A stretch of DNA of 64,000 bases from Vibrio sp. B1FLJ16 (GTDB lineage Bacteria; Pseudomonadota; Gammaproteobacteria; Enterobacterales; Vibrionaceae), in NCBI RefSeq assembly GCF_905175385.1, contig NZ_HG992749.1, positions 1,488,001 to 1,552,000 on the forward strand, read 5' to 3'. Positions 27,982 to 37,252 of the stretch are shown piece by piece (position 1 is the stretch's first letter; every line of letters starts with the position of its first letter). Position numbers and translations under genes: made by a program. The notes under the pieces were generated by a model. The model did no database searches. It saw only the letters and a list, made by a program, of their open reading frames with translations, and was not told the DNA's origin.

Positions 27982-28644
27982 TTAGTCGTCGTTCATGATG
28001 CCTAGAATGCTTAGCAGGCTGATGAAGATGTTGTAGATTGATACGTATAGCGTAACCGTTGCAGAGATGTAGTTAGTTTCACCGCCACGGATGATGCCTT
28101 GAGTCGTCATCAGGATTGCCATCGTTGAGAATACGATGAACAAGCTGCTCATAGCCAGGTGCAGGATTGTAGACTGAATGAAGATGCTCGCAATCATACC
28201 GACTACAAGTACAACAAACAGTGACAGCATCAAACCACCCATCATCGATAGATCACGCTTAGTTGTTAGTGCGTATGCTGAAGCAGCCATAAACGATAGT
28301 GCCGTACCACCCAAAGCGGTCAGTACAACATCACCCATACCTGCACCGATGTACATGTTTAGGATTGGACCGATTGTGTAGCCCAGGAAACCTGTGAACA
28401 GGAAGGTGAATACCAAACCAAGGCTGTTGTTACGGTTCTTTTCTGTTAGGAAAAGCAGGCCGTAGAAACCAACCAACATAAGGATGATACCCGGACGTGG
28501 TAGATTAAATGCCATCGATACGCCAGCAACAACTGCTGACCATAGAAGTGTCATAGACAGTAGTGCATATGTATTACGCAATACTTTGTTGGTTTGCAGA
28601 GCACTTTCTTGTGTTGAAGTGCGGGTAAACATTGGACTGTTCAT
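27982..28644 (-). CDS. Bax inhibitor-1 (YccA/YbhL-type) membrane protein
   Basis: A seven-segment inner-membrane protein of 220 residues. The ATG at 28644 has AGGAAA just upstream, while a TTG 12 bases earlier overlaps it. Hydrophobic segments fill residues 28-215, and the C-terminal SIYNIFISLLSILGIMNDD has the acidic tail typical of the family. Relatives are thought to be pH-sensitive calcium leak channels or FtsH modulators; the role here is not shown. It is a single gene. Confidence 0.9.
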   Translation of the reverse strand: MNSPMFTRTSTQESALQTNKVLRNTYALLSMTLLWSAVVAGVSMAFNLPRPGIILMLVGFYGLLFLTEKNRNNSLGLVFTFLFTGFLGYTIGPILNMYIGAGMGDVVLTALGGTALSFMAASAYALTTKRDLSMMGGLMLSLFVVLVVGMIASIFIQSTILHLAMSSLFIVFSTMAILMTTQGIIRGGETNYISATVTLYVSIYNIFISLLSILGIMNDD

Positions 28645-28839
28645 AATTTTCCTCAATAAGAGACTTTCTTATACGTACATTTATGGGGTTGAAAGTTCAA
28701 AAAATCAAGCCCTAGCCATGTGCGTCTATGACAAAATAATAATAGAAATAGGGCGTTATGTATGTGTGAACTTGTAACACAATATGTCTGCGATACAAAG
28801 GTGATGCTGGTTCCTCCTAGTTGTTGAACTGATATAACG

Positions 28840-28874
28840 AAAAAAGCACTGATTCGCTTTAAATCAGTGCTTTA
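28840..28874 (-). terminator. Intrinsic terminator of the aap operon
   Basis: On the minus strand a long stem (AAAGCACTGATT with AATCAGTGCTTT) is followed by TTTTCG. It is located 24 bases after the aapP stop. Confidence 0.88.
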
Positions 28875-28897
28875 AGTTCTATCCAAAGCGGCGAAAA

Positions 28898-29644
28898 TTA
28901 ATGATGTAGAATTTGCGCCAGGAAGTTTTGGGTACGATCAGATTGTGGGTTCTCGAAGAAGTCTTTCGGATTATTTTCTTCGATGATTTCACCGGCATCC
29001 ATAAAGATCACTCGGTCGGCCACTTCTTTCGCGAAGCCCATTTCGTGTGTTACACACAGCATGGTCATGCCTTCTTCTGCCAACTCAACCATAACATCCA
29101 GTACTTCACGTACCATTTCTGGGTCAAGCGCCGATGTTGGCTCGTCAAACAGCATCACTTTCGGGTTCATACATAAAGAGCGGGCAATCGCAACGCGCTG
29201 CTGCTGACCACCAGACAACTGACCCGGGTACTTATCCGCTTGATCAGGGATCTTAACGCGCTCTAAGTATTTCATCGCAATCGCTTCTGCTTCTTCTTTT
29301 GGCATCTTCTTCACCCAGATAGGAGCTAGGGTGCAGTTTTCCAATACCGTAAGGTGAGGGAAGAGATTAAAGTGCTGGAAACACATGCCTACTTCACGGC
29401 GAACTGCCTCGATGTTCTTCAGGTCTTCGGTAAGCTCTGTACCCGACACAAAAATATTGCCAGCCTGATGCTCTTCTAGACGGTTAATACAGCGAATCAT
29501 AGTTGATTTACCAGAGCCGGACGGGCCACAGATAACGATTTTTTCGCCTTTCTTAACGTTTAGGTTGATGTTTTTCAGTACGTGAAACTCACCGTACCAT
29601 TTGTTCATGTCCTTTAGTTGGATCATATAGTGTTGTTGCGTCAT
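28898..29644 (-). CDS. aapP: General amino-acid ABC transporter, ATPase
   Basis: Powers uptake of polar and other L-amino acids, 248 residues, cytoplasmic. The Walker A motif is GPSGSGKST (about residues 40-48), the signature LSGGQQQR lies near 143, and Walker B is [11 protein letters not shown] near 165. It is the last gene of aapJQMP, 23 bases after aapM. A GlnQ-type ATPase is nearly identical in sequence; the three upstream genes settle the choice. Confidence 0.92.
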   Translation of the reverse strand: MTQQHYMIQLKDMNKWYGEFHVLKNINLNVKKGEKIVICGPSGSGKSTMIRCINRLEEHQAGNIFVSGTELTEDLKNIEAVRREVGMCFQHFNLFPHLTVLENCTLAPIWVKKMPKEEAEAIAMKYLERVKIPDQADKYPGQLSGGQQQRVAIARSLCMNPKVMLFDEPTSALDPEMVREVLDVMVELAEEGMTMLCVTHEMGFAKEVADRVIFMDAGEIIEENNPKDFFENPQSDRTQNFLAQILHH

Positions 29645-29667
29645 AATACGTCCTTGATCTTAATGAG

Positions 29668-30765
29668 TTATCGTTTGTGACCGGTATGAAGTCTGTGCTC
29701 AAGCCATATCGAATAACGCGACATGCCGAAACAGAATACCCAAAACACTAACGCGACAAATACATAACTTTCCGTAGCAAAACCAAGCCACTCAGGGTCG
29801 GTGTTTGCTGCTTGCCCAATGCCCAGTACGTCAAACATACCAATGATCAGTACCAGACTTGTGTCTTTAAACAGGCCGATAAACGTGTTCACAATAGAAG
29901 GAATTGTGATCTTAAGAGCCTGAGGAAGAATAATTAACCCAGTCTTTTTCCAGTAGCTTAAACCAAGTGCATCTGCGGCTTCGTACTGGCCTTTTGGAAT
30001 CGCTTGTAAACCACCACGAATCACCTCTGCCATATAAGCTGCGGCAAACATCACCACGCCCACTAGTGCACGGACTAACTTGTCTGTCTCTGAACCTTCT
30101 GACATAAACAGTGGAAGCATAACAGATGCCATAAACAGAACAGTGATAAGAGGTACGCCACGCCATACTTCGATGTAAACTGTACACATGCTGCGGATAA
30201 TTGGCATATCTGAACGTCGGCCTAGTGCCAGGAGCACACCGATAGGTAATGACACGACAATACCAACAAGCGCAATAATCAAGGTAACAAGTAAGCCACC
30301 CCATTTATGTGTGTCTACGACTTCCAGACCAAATACACCGCCGTACAGAAGCGCAGCAATAATGAATGGATATACATTGACGAAAAATAGCCAAATCCAA
30401 ACACGCTTAGGTGTTTTCTCGTAAGCTAGTAATACAGTAAAAATAGCGAGTGAGATATAAAACAGGCGAGGGCGCCACAGTTCAGACTCTGGGTAGAAGC
30501 CATACATGAACTGCTCCCAACGTACACTGATAAACACCCAGCACGCGCCATCTCGGCTACAGTCATCTCGTGTTGCTCCGACCCAATCCGCATTAATGAA
30601 TGCCCAATCGATAATGTTCCAGAGTGCGGTAAACGCTAAGTAAGCAAGAATAATGGTCACAACCGAGTTAACTGGCCCATTAAACAGGTTTTTACGCATC
30701 CAACCTACCGCACCTACAGTATTAGCTGGTGGTGGGAGATCAGGCTGAAATTGATGTGTACTCAT
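29668..30765 (-). CDS. aapM: General amino-acid ABC transporter, permease M
   Basis: Inner-membrane permease, 365 residues, one of a heteromeric pair with AapQ. The long N-terminal region contains extra hydrophobic segments before the permease core, typical of AapM/BztC. The EAA loop reads YEAADALGLSYWKKTGLIILPQ near residue 270. It starts 1 base after the aapQ stop, so the two are coupled. The C-terminus is LEHRLHTGHKR. Confidence 0.92.
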   Translation of the reverse strand: MSTHQFQPDLPPPANTVGAVGWMRKNLFNGPVNSVVTIILAYLAFTALWNIIDWAFINADWVGATRDDCSRDGACWVFISVRWEQFMYGFYPESELWRPRLFYISLAIFTVLLAYEKTPKRVWIWLFFVNVYPFIIAALLYGGVFGLEVVDTHKWGGLLVTLIIALVGIVVSLPIGVLLALGRRSDMPIIRSMCTVYIEVWRGVPLITVLFMASVMLPLFMSEGSETDKLVRALVGVVMFAAAYMAEVIRGGLQAIPKGQYEAADALGLSYWKKTGLIILPQALKITIPSIVNTFIGLFKDTSLVLIIGMFDVLGIGQAANTDPEWLGFATESYVFVALVFWVFCFGMSRYSIWLEHRLHTGHKR

Positions 30766-30766
30766 A

Positions 30767-31972
30767 TTATCTCTCCACCAGTGCGACTTTACGGTTGTAC
30801 AGGTTCATTAATGCTGAAGTAATCAAACTTAACGCTAAGTAAACACCCATTGTCATTGCGATGATCTCAATTGCTTGTCCGGTTTGGTTAAGCGTTGTGC
30901 CCGCAAATACAGACACGAGATCTGGATAGCCGATAGCCATTGCTAATGACGAGTTTTTGGTTAAGTTCAAATATTGACTGGTTAATGGAGGAATAATGAT
31001 TCGAAGCGCTTGCGGAATAACAACAAGTTTGAGCGTTTTTGACCGTGGTAAACCTAATGACATTGCTGCTTCGGTTTGTCCGTGGTTAACCGCGTTAATA
31101 CCAGAACGCACGATTTCGGCGATAAAAGATGCAGTATAAACACTTAACGCAATAAGCAAGGCTGCAAGTTCAGGGATAATGCTGATACCACCTTTGAAGT
31201 TAAATCCTTTCAAAGCAGGATATTCCAGAGAAATTGGCATACCAGCAAGGAAATAAGTAACTAAAGGTAAACCTACAATTAATCCGAGAGCAATTCGTAC
31301 CATCGGAGTTTGCTGACCGGTCAGACGTTGTTTGTTTTTAGCCCATATCGCGATAGATATAGTGGCAACAAGTCCGATGATAAACGCCGCGATAACAATA
31401 CCGCTTCCGTTTTCCAGTACAGGTGCAGGGAAATAGAGACCGCGAACGTTTAAGAAAATGGCTTCGCCAAGGCTTAAGCTTTGTCTTGCTGAAGGTAGCG
31501 CTTGAAGAACAGCGAAATACCAAAAGAAGATTTGTAGAAGAAGGGGGATGTTTCGAAATGTCTCAATGTACACAGCAGCTAAGCGACTTACCAGCCAGTT
31601 TGTAGAAAGACGAGCAACACCCATTGTAAACCCGATTACAGTGGCCAGGATAATACCTAACACTGAAACAAGTGCTGTGTTAAGCAGACCAACAAGGAAG
31701 GTTCTGCCATAGGTATAGGTTTCATCATAATCTATCAGGGTAAGCCCTATACCAAAGCCTGCCTCCTGATTAAGAAAACCAAAACCCGTTGCGATACCAC
31801 GAGCTTCTAGGTTACTTAGAGCGTTGTTGACGATGGTATAAAAGAAAAATACCAATGCCGCCACAGCAATAATCTGAAAAATTGCAGAACGAAAAGCAGG
31901 ATTATATATCAGGCTTATACTTCCGCTTGGTTTGGACATCGTACTTAGCGATGCGTCTTTAGTCGGTTCCAT
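30767..31972 (-). CDS. aapQ: General amino-acid ABC transporter, permease Q
   Basis: Inner-membrane permease, 401 residues. The N-terminus has one hydrophobic segment (ALVFFFYTIVNNAL) and the motif LEARGIATGFGFL seen in AapQ. The core has ETFRNIPLLLQIFFWYF near 145 and the EAA loop EAAMSLGLPRSKTLKLVVIPQ near 305. It is separated from aapJ by 229 bases with a terminator-like hairpin, which would let the binding protein be made in excess. Confidence 0.92.
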   Translation of the reverse strand: MEPTKDASLSTMSKPSGSISLIYNPAFRSAIFQIIAVAALVFFFYTIVNNALSNLEARGIATGFGFLNQEAGFGIGLTLIDYDETYTYGRTFLVGLLNTALVSVLGIILATVIGFTMGVARLSTNWLVSRLAAVYIETFRNIPLLLQIFFWYFAVLQALPSARQSLSLGEAIFLNVRGLYFPAPVLENGSGIVIAAFIIGLVATISIAIWAKNKQRLTGQQTPMVRIALGLIVGLPLVTYFLAGMPISLEYPALKGFNFKGGISIIPELAALLIALSVYTASFIAEIVRSGINAVNHGQTEAAMSLGLPRSKTLKLVVIPQALRIIIPPLTSQYLNLTKNSSLAMAIGYPDLVSVFAGTTLNQTGQAIEIIAMTMGVYLALSLITSALMNLYNRKVALVER

Positions 31973-32165
31973 ACAGCGATAACCTCAAACCTTAGTTATA
32001 GATATCATTCTGTATAAGCAAGTACACGTACTGGATAAGAAACTATGCTCACTAGAAATTTTAGTTCGTAGCAAACGTCAGTTGCCTGCCAAATCCATTA
32101 GCAGATCAAATAATAGCTTTCACCAGTTAATGAGTGTTCCTTACTCATCCAGATTAATAGTCACG

Positions 32166-32189
32166 AAAAAGGGCGGCAAAACCGCCCTT
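32166..32189 (-). terminator. Intercistronic terminator between aapJ and aapQ
   Basis: On the minus strand AAGGGCGG and CCGCCCTT pair around a 5-base loop, followed by T3-CG. It lies 13 bases after the aapJ stop. Read-through would supply the permease genes at a lower level. Confidence 0.82.
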
Positions 32190-32201
32190 ATTATTTCGTT
32201 T

Positions 32202-33230
32202 CTATCGGATTGGTGAAGCGTACATAAAGCCGCCAGCATTCCATAGCGCGTTCACGCCACGTGAAATGTCCAGAGGCGAGCCTTTACCGACAGTTCGGTC
32301 AAAGCTTTCACCGTAGTTACCTACTTGTTTCACGATTTGGTAGCCCCAATCGTCACGGATACCTAGGCCTTTACCCTGAGGGCCATCAACACCAAGGATA
32401 CGTTTAACGTTTGGATCTTCTGACTTCAGCATCGCATCCGCATTTTTAGAAGTGATGCCGTACTCTTCTGCGTTAATCATCGCTGAAAGCGTCCATTTAG
32501 CAATGTTGAACCACTGATCATCACCTTGGCGAACAACAGGGCCCAGAGGCTCTTTTGAGACGATTTCAGGAAGAACGACCGCAGATGAAGGGTCTTGAAG
32601 GTTTAAGCGCAGTGCGTAAAGGCCAGATTGGTCCGTTGTTAGAACGTCACAGCGACCAGAATCGAAACCTTTAGAAGTTTGAGCTGCTGTATCAAAAACA
32701 ACAGGCTTGTAGCTCATGCCATTATTACGGAAGTAATCCGCTAGGTTAAGCTCAGTAGTTGTGCCTGACTGAACACAAACTGATGCGCCATCAAGCTCTT
32801 TAGCACTTGAAATGCCCAGGTCTTTTTTAACCATGAAGCCTTGACCGTCGTAGTAGTTTACGCCTACAAAGTTAAGACCAAGTGCTGTATCACGGTGTAG
32901 TGTCCATGTAGTGTTACGTGAAAGAACATCAATTTCACCAGACTGAAGTGCAGTGAAACGTTCTTTTGCGGTTAGAGGTACATACTTAACTTTCGTTTTA
33001 TCCCCAAGGACGGCTGCAGCCACTGCTTGGCAATATTCTACGTCGATGCCTTCCCATTCACCTTTTGAGTTAGGGTTAGAGAAGCCAGGTAGACCGGTAC
33101 TTACACCACAAGTAAGAAAACCTTGTTTTGTTACTTTGTCCAAAGTAGAGTCTGCAGCTTGAGCGGATGTTGCCATCATGGCAGTAGAAGCCGCTACGAC
33201 GGAAGCAAGAATTGTTAGTTTATTTGCCAT
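32202..33230 (-). CDS. aapJ: General amino-acid ABC transporter, periplasmic binding protein
   Basis: Captures L-amino acids in the periplasm, 342 residues. The ATG at 33230 is chosen for its GAAGGA site 6 bases upstream and the signal peptide that begins there (MANKLTILASVVAAS, cut near SAQAA at residue 25). The type-3 solute-binding fold is indicated by FLTCGVSTGLPGFSNPN and the TVCVQSGTTTELN-like hinge segment. It is the first gene of aapJQMP. Confidence 0.93.
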   Translation of the reverse strand: MANKLTILASVVAASTAMMATSAQAADSTLDKVTKQGFLTCGVSTGLPGFSNPNSKGEWEGIDVEYCQAVAAAVLGDKTKVKYVPLTAKERFTALQSGEIDVLSRNTTWTLHRDTALGLNFVGVNYYDGQGFMVKKDLGISSAKELDGASVCVQSGTTTELNLADYFRNNGMSYKPVVFDTAAQTSKGFDSGRCDVLTTDQSGLYALRLNLQDPSSAVVLPEIVSKEPLGPVVRQGDDQWFNIAKWTLSAMINAEEYGITSKNADAMLKSEDPNVKRILGVDGPQGKGLGIRDDWGYQIVKQVGNYGESFDRTVGKGSPLDISRGVNALWNAGGFMYASPIR

Positions 33231-33690
33231 TTGTATCCTTCCTGTATGATCCATGTTAAGTCAGGACGGACCTGAATCAACGTGTCCAATTTTTTATGGT
33301 GTTTAATCCTACATGTTTGATTTTCGAATAAACGGTAATCGAGTAATCAAACACTTATAAGCGTAGGAAAGGATCTGTGAATTCTCAAATATATAATTTA
33401 AATGGAATTTTGAGAGAACTTACGTAATTCCTTAGGATTTAGAATGACGAAATGTTAATTGTTTGTAAATAGTGCAACGTGTGGTCAAATTGGTGCATCA
33501 GAATAATTGACGAAAAAGATAGTTGAAATAGAGAATAAAACGTCGTTATTAAAACTATCATTAGCTGACCTAGGTTATGTTGGTCCAAAATTCGAACAAA
33601 AATTATTTGTGACACTGAAACGGGGTGAAGACCTTGCCCCATTTTTGGTAGCATGGTTTCAATAGTTAATTAGATTAATCACGGGTTCAA
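33231..33690. other. Divergent promoter interval, aapJ and siroheme-type gene
   Basis: 460 AT-rich bases between two divergent genes. They must contain both promoters. I see no hairpin, repeat or small gene with a convincing ribosome site. Confidence 0.5.
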
Positions 33691-34611
33691 ATGCGATATT
33701 TTCCTCTGTTCTTAGATTTAATAAATAAACCGGTACTTGTTGTTGGTGGTGGTGAAGTCGCAAGCCGTAAGGTAGAGGCTTTGTTGAAGGCAGGAGCTGA
33801 CGTTACGATTGTCTCGCCGACTTTAGTCGAGTATCTCTCCAAGTTGGCGAAAGAGCATCAGCTGACTTGGATCCAACGTTTTTATTCAAGTGACATTGTC
33901 ACAAAAAACTTCATTCAAGTGTGGGCGACAACAGACAATCCAAACCTGAATCACCAGGTTCATAAGGATGCCAAAGAGCTTGGCATTTTGGTTAATGTGG
34001 TTGATGATAAGCCGTATTGTGATTTCATTACGCCCTCAATGATTAACCGCGGCCGTATCCAGATTGCTATTTCGAGTGGTGGTGCTTCTCCTGTTTTAAT
34101 TCGTAACATTCGTGAGAAGCTTGAGACGATTCTTCCGCAGAACATGGAATTAGTGGCAGAGTTTGCAAACTCCAAACGAAATTCAATTAAAGAGGCCCTG
34201 CCAAGTGTCGATCTACGTCGTAAATTTTGGGAACTGTTTTTCTCTAACCCAGATGTGGAAAACGCGCGCGACAACCGAGAACTGGAAACCATCTATAAAG
34301 CCACAATGGCGAATCCATTAGATGAAAAGGGCAGCTGTACCTGGATTTATGTCGGGAAAGATATCGAGATGCTGCCTATTAAAGCCGTACGCTATATGCA
34401 GCAGGCTGAGTTGGTATTGCACTCCACTCGATGTCAATCTGATGCTATGGAACTGGTAAGAAGAGACGCAGAGCGAGAATCGTTTTCCAACGCGGCGGAG
34501 TTATCAGACATGCTATCTCAAGCGAAACAGGATAATTTACGTGTTTGTGTGCTTGTTCCTCAGGGAACCAGTGAATTCGCTCTTCTGCAAGGACAAGACC
34601 TTGTAATCTAA
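33691..34611 (+). CDS. Precorrin-2 dehydrogenase/ferrochelatase with a decayed SUMT remnant
   Basis: A CysG N-terminal (Met8-like) enzyme that turns precorrin-2 into siroheme, 306 residues. The NAD-binding GGGEVASRKVEALLKAGADVT (around residues 19-39), the catalytic Asp105 (VNVVDDKPYC) and Ser129 (AISSGGASPVL) are present. From about residue 216 the sequence IYVGKDIEMLPIKAVRYMQQ followed by MELVRRDAERESF mirrors the start of the CysG methyltransferase domain. However, the SAM-binding GAGPGD is lost and the rest is missing. It probably has no methyltransferase activity, so a separate SUMT would be needed for siroheme. Confidence 0.85.
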   Translation: MRYFPLFLDLINKPVLVVGGGEVASRKVEALLKAGADVTIVSPTLVEYLSKLAKEHQLTWIQRFYSSDIVTKNFIQVWATTDNPNLNHQVHKDAKELGILVNVVDDKPYCDFITPSMINRGRIQIAISSGGASPVLIRNIREKLETILPQNMELVAEFANSKRNSIKEALPSVDLRRKFWELFFSNPDVENARDNRELETIYKATMANPLDEKGSCTWIYVGKDIEMLPIKAVRYMQQAELVLHSTRCQSDAMELVRRDAERESFSNAAELSDMLSQAKQDNLRVCVLVPQGTSEFALLQGQDLVI

Positions 34612-34632
34612 TTGGGTTTAAAGCATATGAAC

Positions 34633-34668
34633 AAAAACGCCGATGAGCTCTCACTCATCGGCGTTTTG
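34633..34668 (+). terminator. Shared terminator of the siroheme-type gene and yajQ
   Basis: A perfect 12-bp stem (AACGCCGATGAG with CTCATCGGCGTT) with a 6-base loop and T-rich flanks on the plus strand. It is bounded by A4 on the left, so it can act in both directions between the convergent genes. Confidence 0.9.
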
Positions 34669-34716
34669 CTTTATCCGTTTACCCATCAATACTTGCGTAT
34701 CAATGATAAAGGCAGA

Positions 34717-35199
34717 TTAATCGCGGAAGTTATTGTATTGGAAAGGTATGCCCATTTCCGCTTCGCGAATTGCAGCCATTGTCGCTTGCAGATCATCGCG
34801 CTTTTTGCCTGTTACACGCACTTTCTCACCTTGGATAGAGGCTTGTACTTTCAGTTTTGCGTCTTTGATCAGCTTAACCAGTTTTTTTGCAGTTGGCGTA
34901 TCAATGCCTTGGCGGAACTGAATGTTTTGATGCCAGTTCTTACCGGTTGCTTCTGGCTTTTGTGCGTCCATAGCGTTTGCGTCGATGTTACGTTTTGCCA
35001 GGTGGCCACGTAAGATGTCACGCATTTGCTTTAACTGGAACTCGCCTTCAGCAGCTACTTTTACGTTTTCTTCCACTAGCTCAAAGCTCGCATTAACGTT
35101 GCGGAAATCGAAACGAGTAGACAGTTCACGGTTAGCGTTATCAACGGCGTTGCGTAGTTCAACCGTGTCGATTTCTGAAACAATATCAAACGATGGCAT
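34717..35199 (-). CDS. yajQ: YajQ-family nucleotide-binding protein
   Basis: A 160-residue cytoplasmic protein with a full-length match to the family: an [11 protein letters not shown] start, [17 protein letters not shown] middle and [11 protein letters not shown] end. Relatives bind c-di-GMP or RNA and affect phage and virulence gene expression; the role here is not shown. The start is decided by a purine-rich AAGGAAT upstream. It is a single gene. Confidence 0.93.
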   Translation of the reverse strand: MPSFDIVSEIDTVELRNAVDNANRELSTRFDFRNVNASFELVEENVKVAAEGEFQLKQMRDILRGHLAKRNIDANAMDAQKPEATGKNWHQNIQFRQGIDTPTAKKLVKLIKDAKLKVQASIQGEKVRVTGKKRDDLQATMAAIREAEMGIPFQYNNFRD

Positions 35200-35247
35200 G
35201 AGGATTCCTTGATTATCTTGTTATAAATTACTTAACCCGAGTTTAGG

Positions 35248-36300
35248 TTACTTACTGGTTTTTACAGCGTCTGCCAGCATATCTAGCATCGTGACAGTAT
35301 CTTCCCAACTTAGACATGGGTCGGTGATAGATTGACCGTAAGTCAGGTTATTGATATCAGTCATTGGCTGATTACCTTCTACGATGAAGCTTTCTGCCAT
35401 AATTCCCGCTATGCGAGTGCTGCCAGATTTAATCTGGTCGCAGATATCACGAGCCACATCGATCTGTTTTCTGTGCTGCTTTTGGCAGTTAGCATGGCTG
35501 AAATCTACAACTAAACGTTGCGGCAGATCGAACTCAGCTAGTGCATCACAAGCTTGCTTGATGGATGCTTCATCAAAGTTTGGACCTTTTTCACCGCCAC
35601 GTAAAATAATATGGCCGAATGGGTTACCGCTCGTGCGATATACAGTCATGCGACCATGTTTATCCGGAGAGTAGAAGTAATGTGATGCGTGAGAAGCACG
35701 GATTGCGTCAATCGCGATTTTCACATTACCATTCGTACCGTTTTTAAAGCCAACTGGGCAAGACAGTGCAGATGCCATTTCACGGTGAATTTGAGATTCC
35801 GTCGTGCGAGCACCGATCGCCCCCCACGTGATCAAATCCGCAATGTATTGGCCAGTGATCATATCAAGAAACTCAGTAGCTGTAGCAAGGCCAAGCTTGT
35901 TGATATCAAGTAGCAGTTTACGCGCTTTATGAAGACCTGCTTCTAATGCGTAAGAGCCGTCTAGGTTAGGGTCTGTTATTAAGCCTTTCCAACCGACTAC
36001 CGTACGAGGCTTTTCAAAGTAGGTACGCATTACGATAAACAATTCGTCTTTGTACTTATCTTGTATTTCGCTTAGGCGTTTTGCGTAATCAATTGCTGCT
36101 TCTGTGTCGTGAACAGAGCATGGACCTACAATGGCAAGAAGACGATTGTCTTTACCCACCAAAATGTTTTCAATCTGACGACGAGATTGAGCGATACGGT
36201 CTGCAACGTCATCCGTAATAGGATATATGCCACTCAGCTCAGCTGGAGTCGGCATAGGACCCAAAGGCTGGGTTCTCAATTCATCTGTTTTTATAGGCAT
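35248..36300 (-). CDS. aroH: DAHP synthase, AroH type
   Basis: Condenses phosphoenolpyruvate and erythrose-4-phosphate in the first step of aromatic amino-acid synthesis, 350 residues. Family signatures GPCSVHD (about residue 58), KPRTVVGWKGLI and GARTTESQIHREMASALS are present. Segments such as SPDKHGRMTVYRTSGNP, NCQKQHRKQ and LTYGQSITDPCLSWED are closer to the tryptophan-sensitive AroH than to AroG or AroF. Feedback specificity is inferred only. I see no clear Trp-repressor operator upstream, and the ribosome site is weak. Confidence 0.85.
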   Translation of the reverse strand: MPIKTDELRTQPLGPMPTPAELSGIYPITDDVADRIAQSRRQIENILVGKDNRLLAIVGPCSVHDTEAAIDYAKRLSEIQDKYKDELFIVMRTYFEKPRTVVGWKGLITDPNLDGSYALEAGLHKARKLLLDINKLGLATATEFLDMITGQYIADLITWGAIGARTTESQIHREMASALSCPVGFKNGTNGNVKIAIDAIRASHASHYFYSPDKHGRMTVYRTSGNPFGHIILRGGEKGPNFDEASIKQACDALAEFDLPQRLVVDFSHANCQKQHRKQIDVARDICDQIKSGSTRIAGIMAESFIVEGNQPMTDINNLTYGQSITDPCLSWEDTVTMLDMLADAVKTSK

Positions 36301-36715
36301 CTTAAAGCTTTATTCTCTATTGCGAAGGGGTAAAGATAACGGAATTAGTGGCAGGAATAAACCGTTTCGCGGGAATCTTCGCTGAGAAATCCTAAAATGT
36401 TTGTAACAGCATAGAAGATGTTACTTTTTCACAACAATTGACCATTCAACTGTCGAACTAAACTTAAGAGAATCCTGACGGGGCGTGGTAACGGCTCTCT
36501 TTGAATGTGAGGTACTTAAGTCGAACCAATACGTAAAGAAAATCAACAAAGTTATATGCTGGAATAAAGAAACTTAGTGTTTCGTTACATTGTCACATGT
36601 GGTGTTGTGTATTTGAGATAAACTAACACTCAGATCTCTATTTTGTTAACAACTCTTTGACATTAAAACGCGCGTTTGATTCACTGGCTGGGTTAGGTTG
36701 GTAAGGAGACCAAAA
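36301..36715. other. Gene-free interval with divergent promoters
   Basis: 415 bases between aroH and the DUF4442 gene. They must hold both promoters. I see no terminator, repeat or supported small gene. Confidence 0.5.
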
Positions 36716-37213
36716 ATGTTATCTGCAGTACGTCGTGCAAACCTGTACTTGAAAGTATTCGGCTTCACTAAAGTTCCGTTAATCTGGCTGTGTCGCCCGA
36801 AGATCATCGCCATTGATGAACAACATGTTGAAGTAAAAATCCCACTACGTAAGAGAACCAAGAATCATCTTAACAGTATGTACTTTGGTGCTTTGGCTGT
36901 AGGTGCTGATGTGGCTGGTGCTTTTTTAGCGATGAGCAAAGCTCAAGAGCAGGGAGAGCCTATCTCACTCGCCTTTAAAGGTGTAAAAGCTGAGTTCCTT
37001 AAACGACCAGAAGCGGATGTTCACTTTGTGTGCCATGACGGTAAACTGATCGATGAGATGCTTGCACACACAATGGAGACAGGCGAGCGTATTAACCGTG
37101 ATGTAAAAATCACAGCACTTTGTCCGACCCTTCATGGTGACGAGCCAATGGCCGAGTTTTATCTGACGCTTTCCATTAAAAAAGCAGCACAACGTACGAA
37201 GAAGGCTGCTTAA
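36716..37213 (+). CDS. DUF4442/hotdog-fold thioesterase-like protein
   Basis: A 165-residue cytoplasmic protein. The ATG at 36716 is chosen because AAGGAG lies 7 bases upstream; a TTG 18 bases earlier spans that site. The segment KNHLNSMYFGALAVGADVAGAF (around residues 46-67) is the helix of a hotdog fold as in DUF4442/PaaI-like proteins, usually acting on acyl-CoA. No catalytic residue can be assigned with confidence. It is a single gene. Confidence 0.78.
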   Translation: MLSAVRRANLYLKVFGFTKVPLIWLCRPKIIAIDEQHVEVKIPLRKRTKNHLNSMYFGALAVGADVAGAFLAMSKAQEQGEPISLAFKGVKAEFLKRPEADVHFVCHDGKLIDEMLAHTMETGERINRDVKITALCPTLHGDEPMAEFYLTLSIKKAAQRTKKAA

Positions 37214-37252
37214 TCTTTGAATTTTTTAATCTAACGAGCCGATGTTATTGAG

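Noticed and set aside
33439..33654. Minus-strand 71-codon open frame in the aapJ/siroheme gap
   Set aside because: AT-rich, no ribosome site, no domain.
36301..36420. Searched for a Trp-repressor operator before the AroH-type gene
   Set aside because: No sequence resembling the palindromic CTAG-centred trp operator is present.
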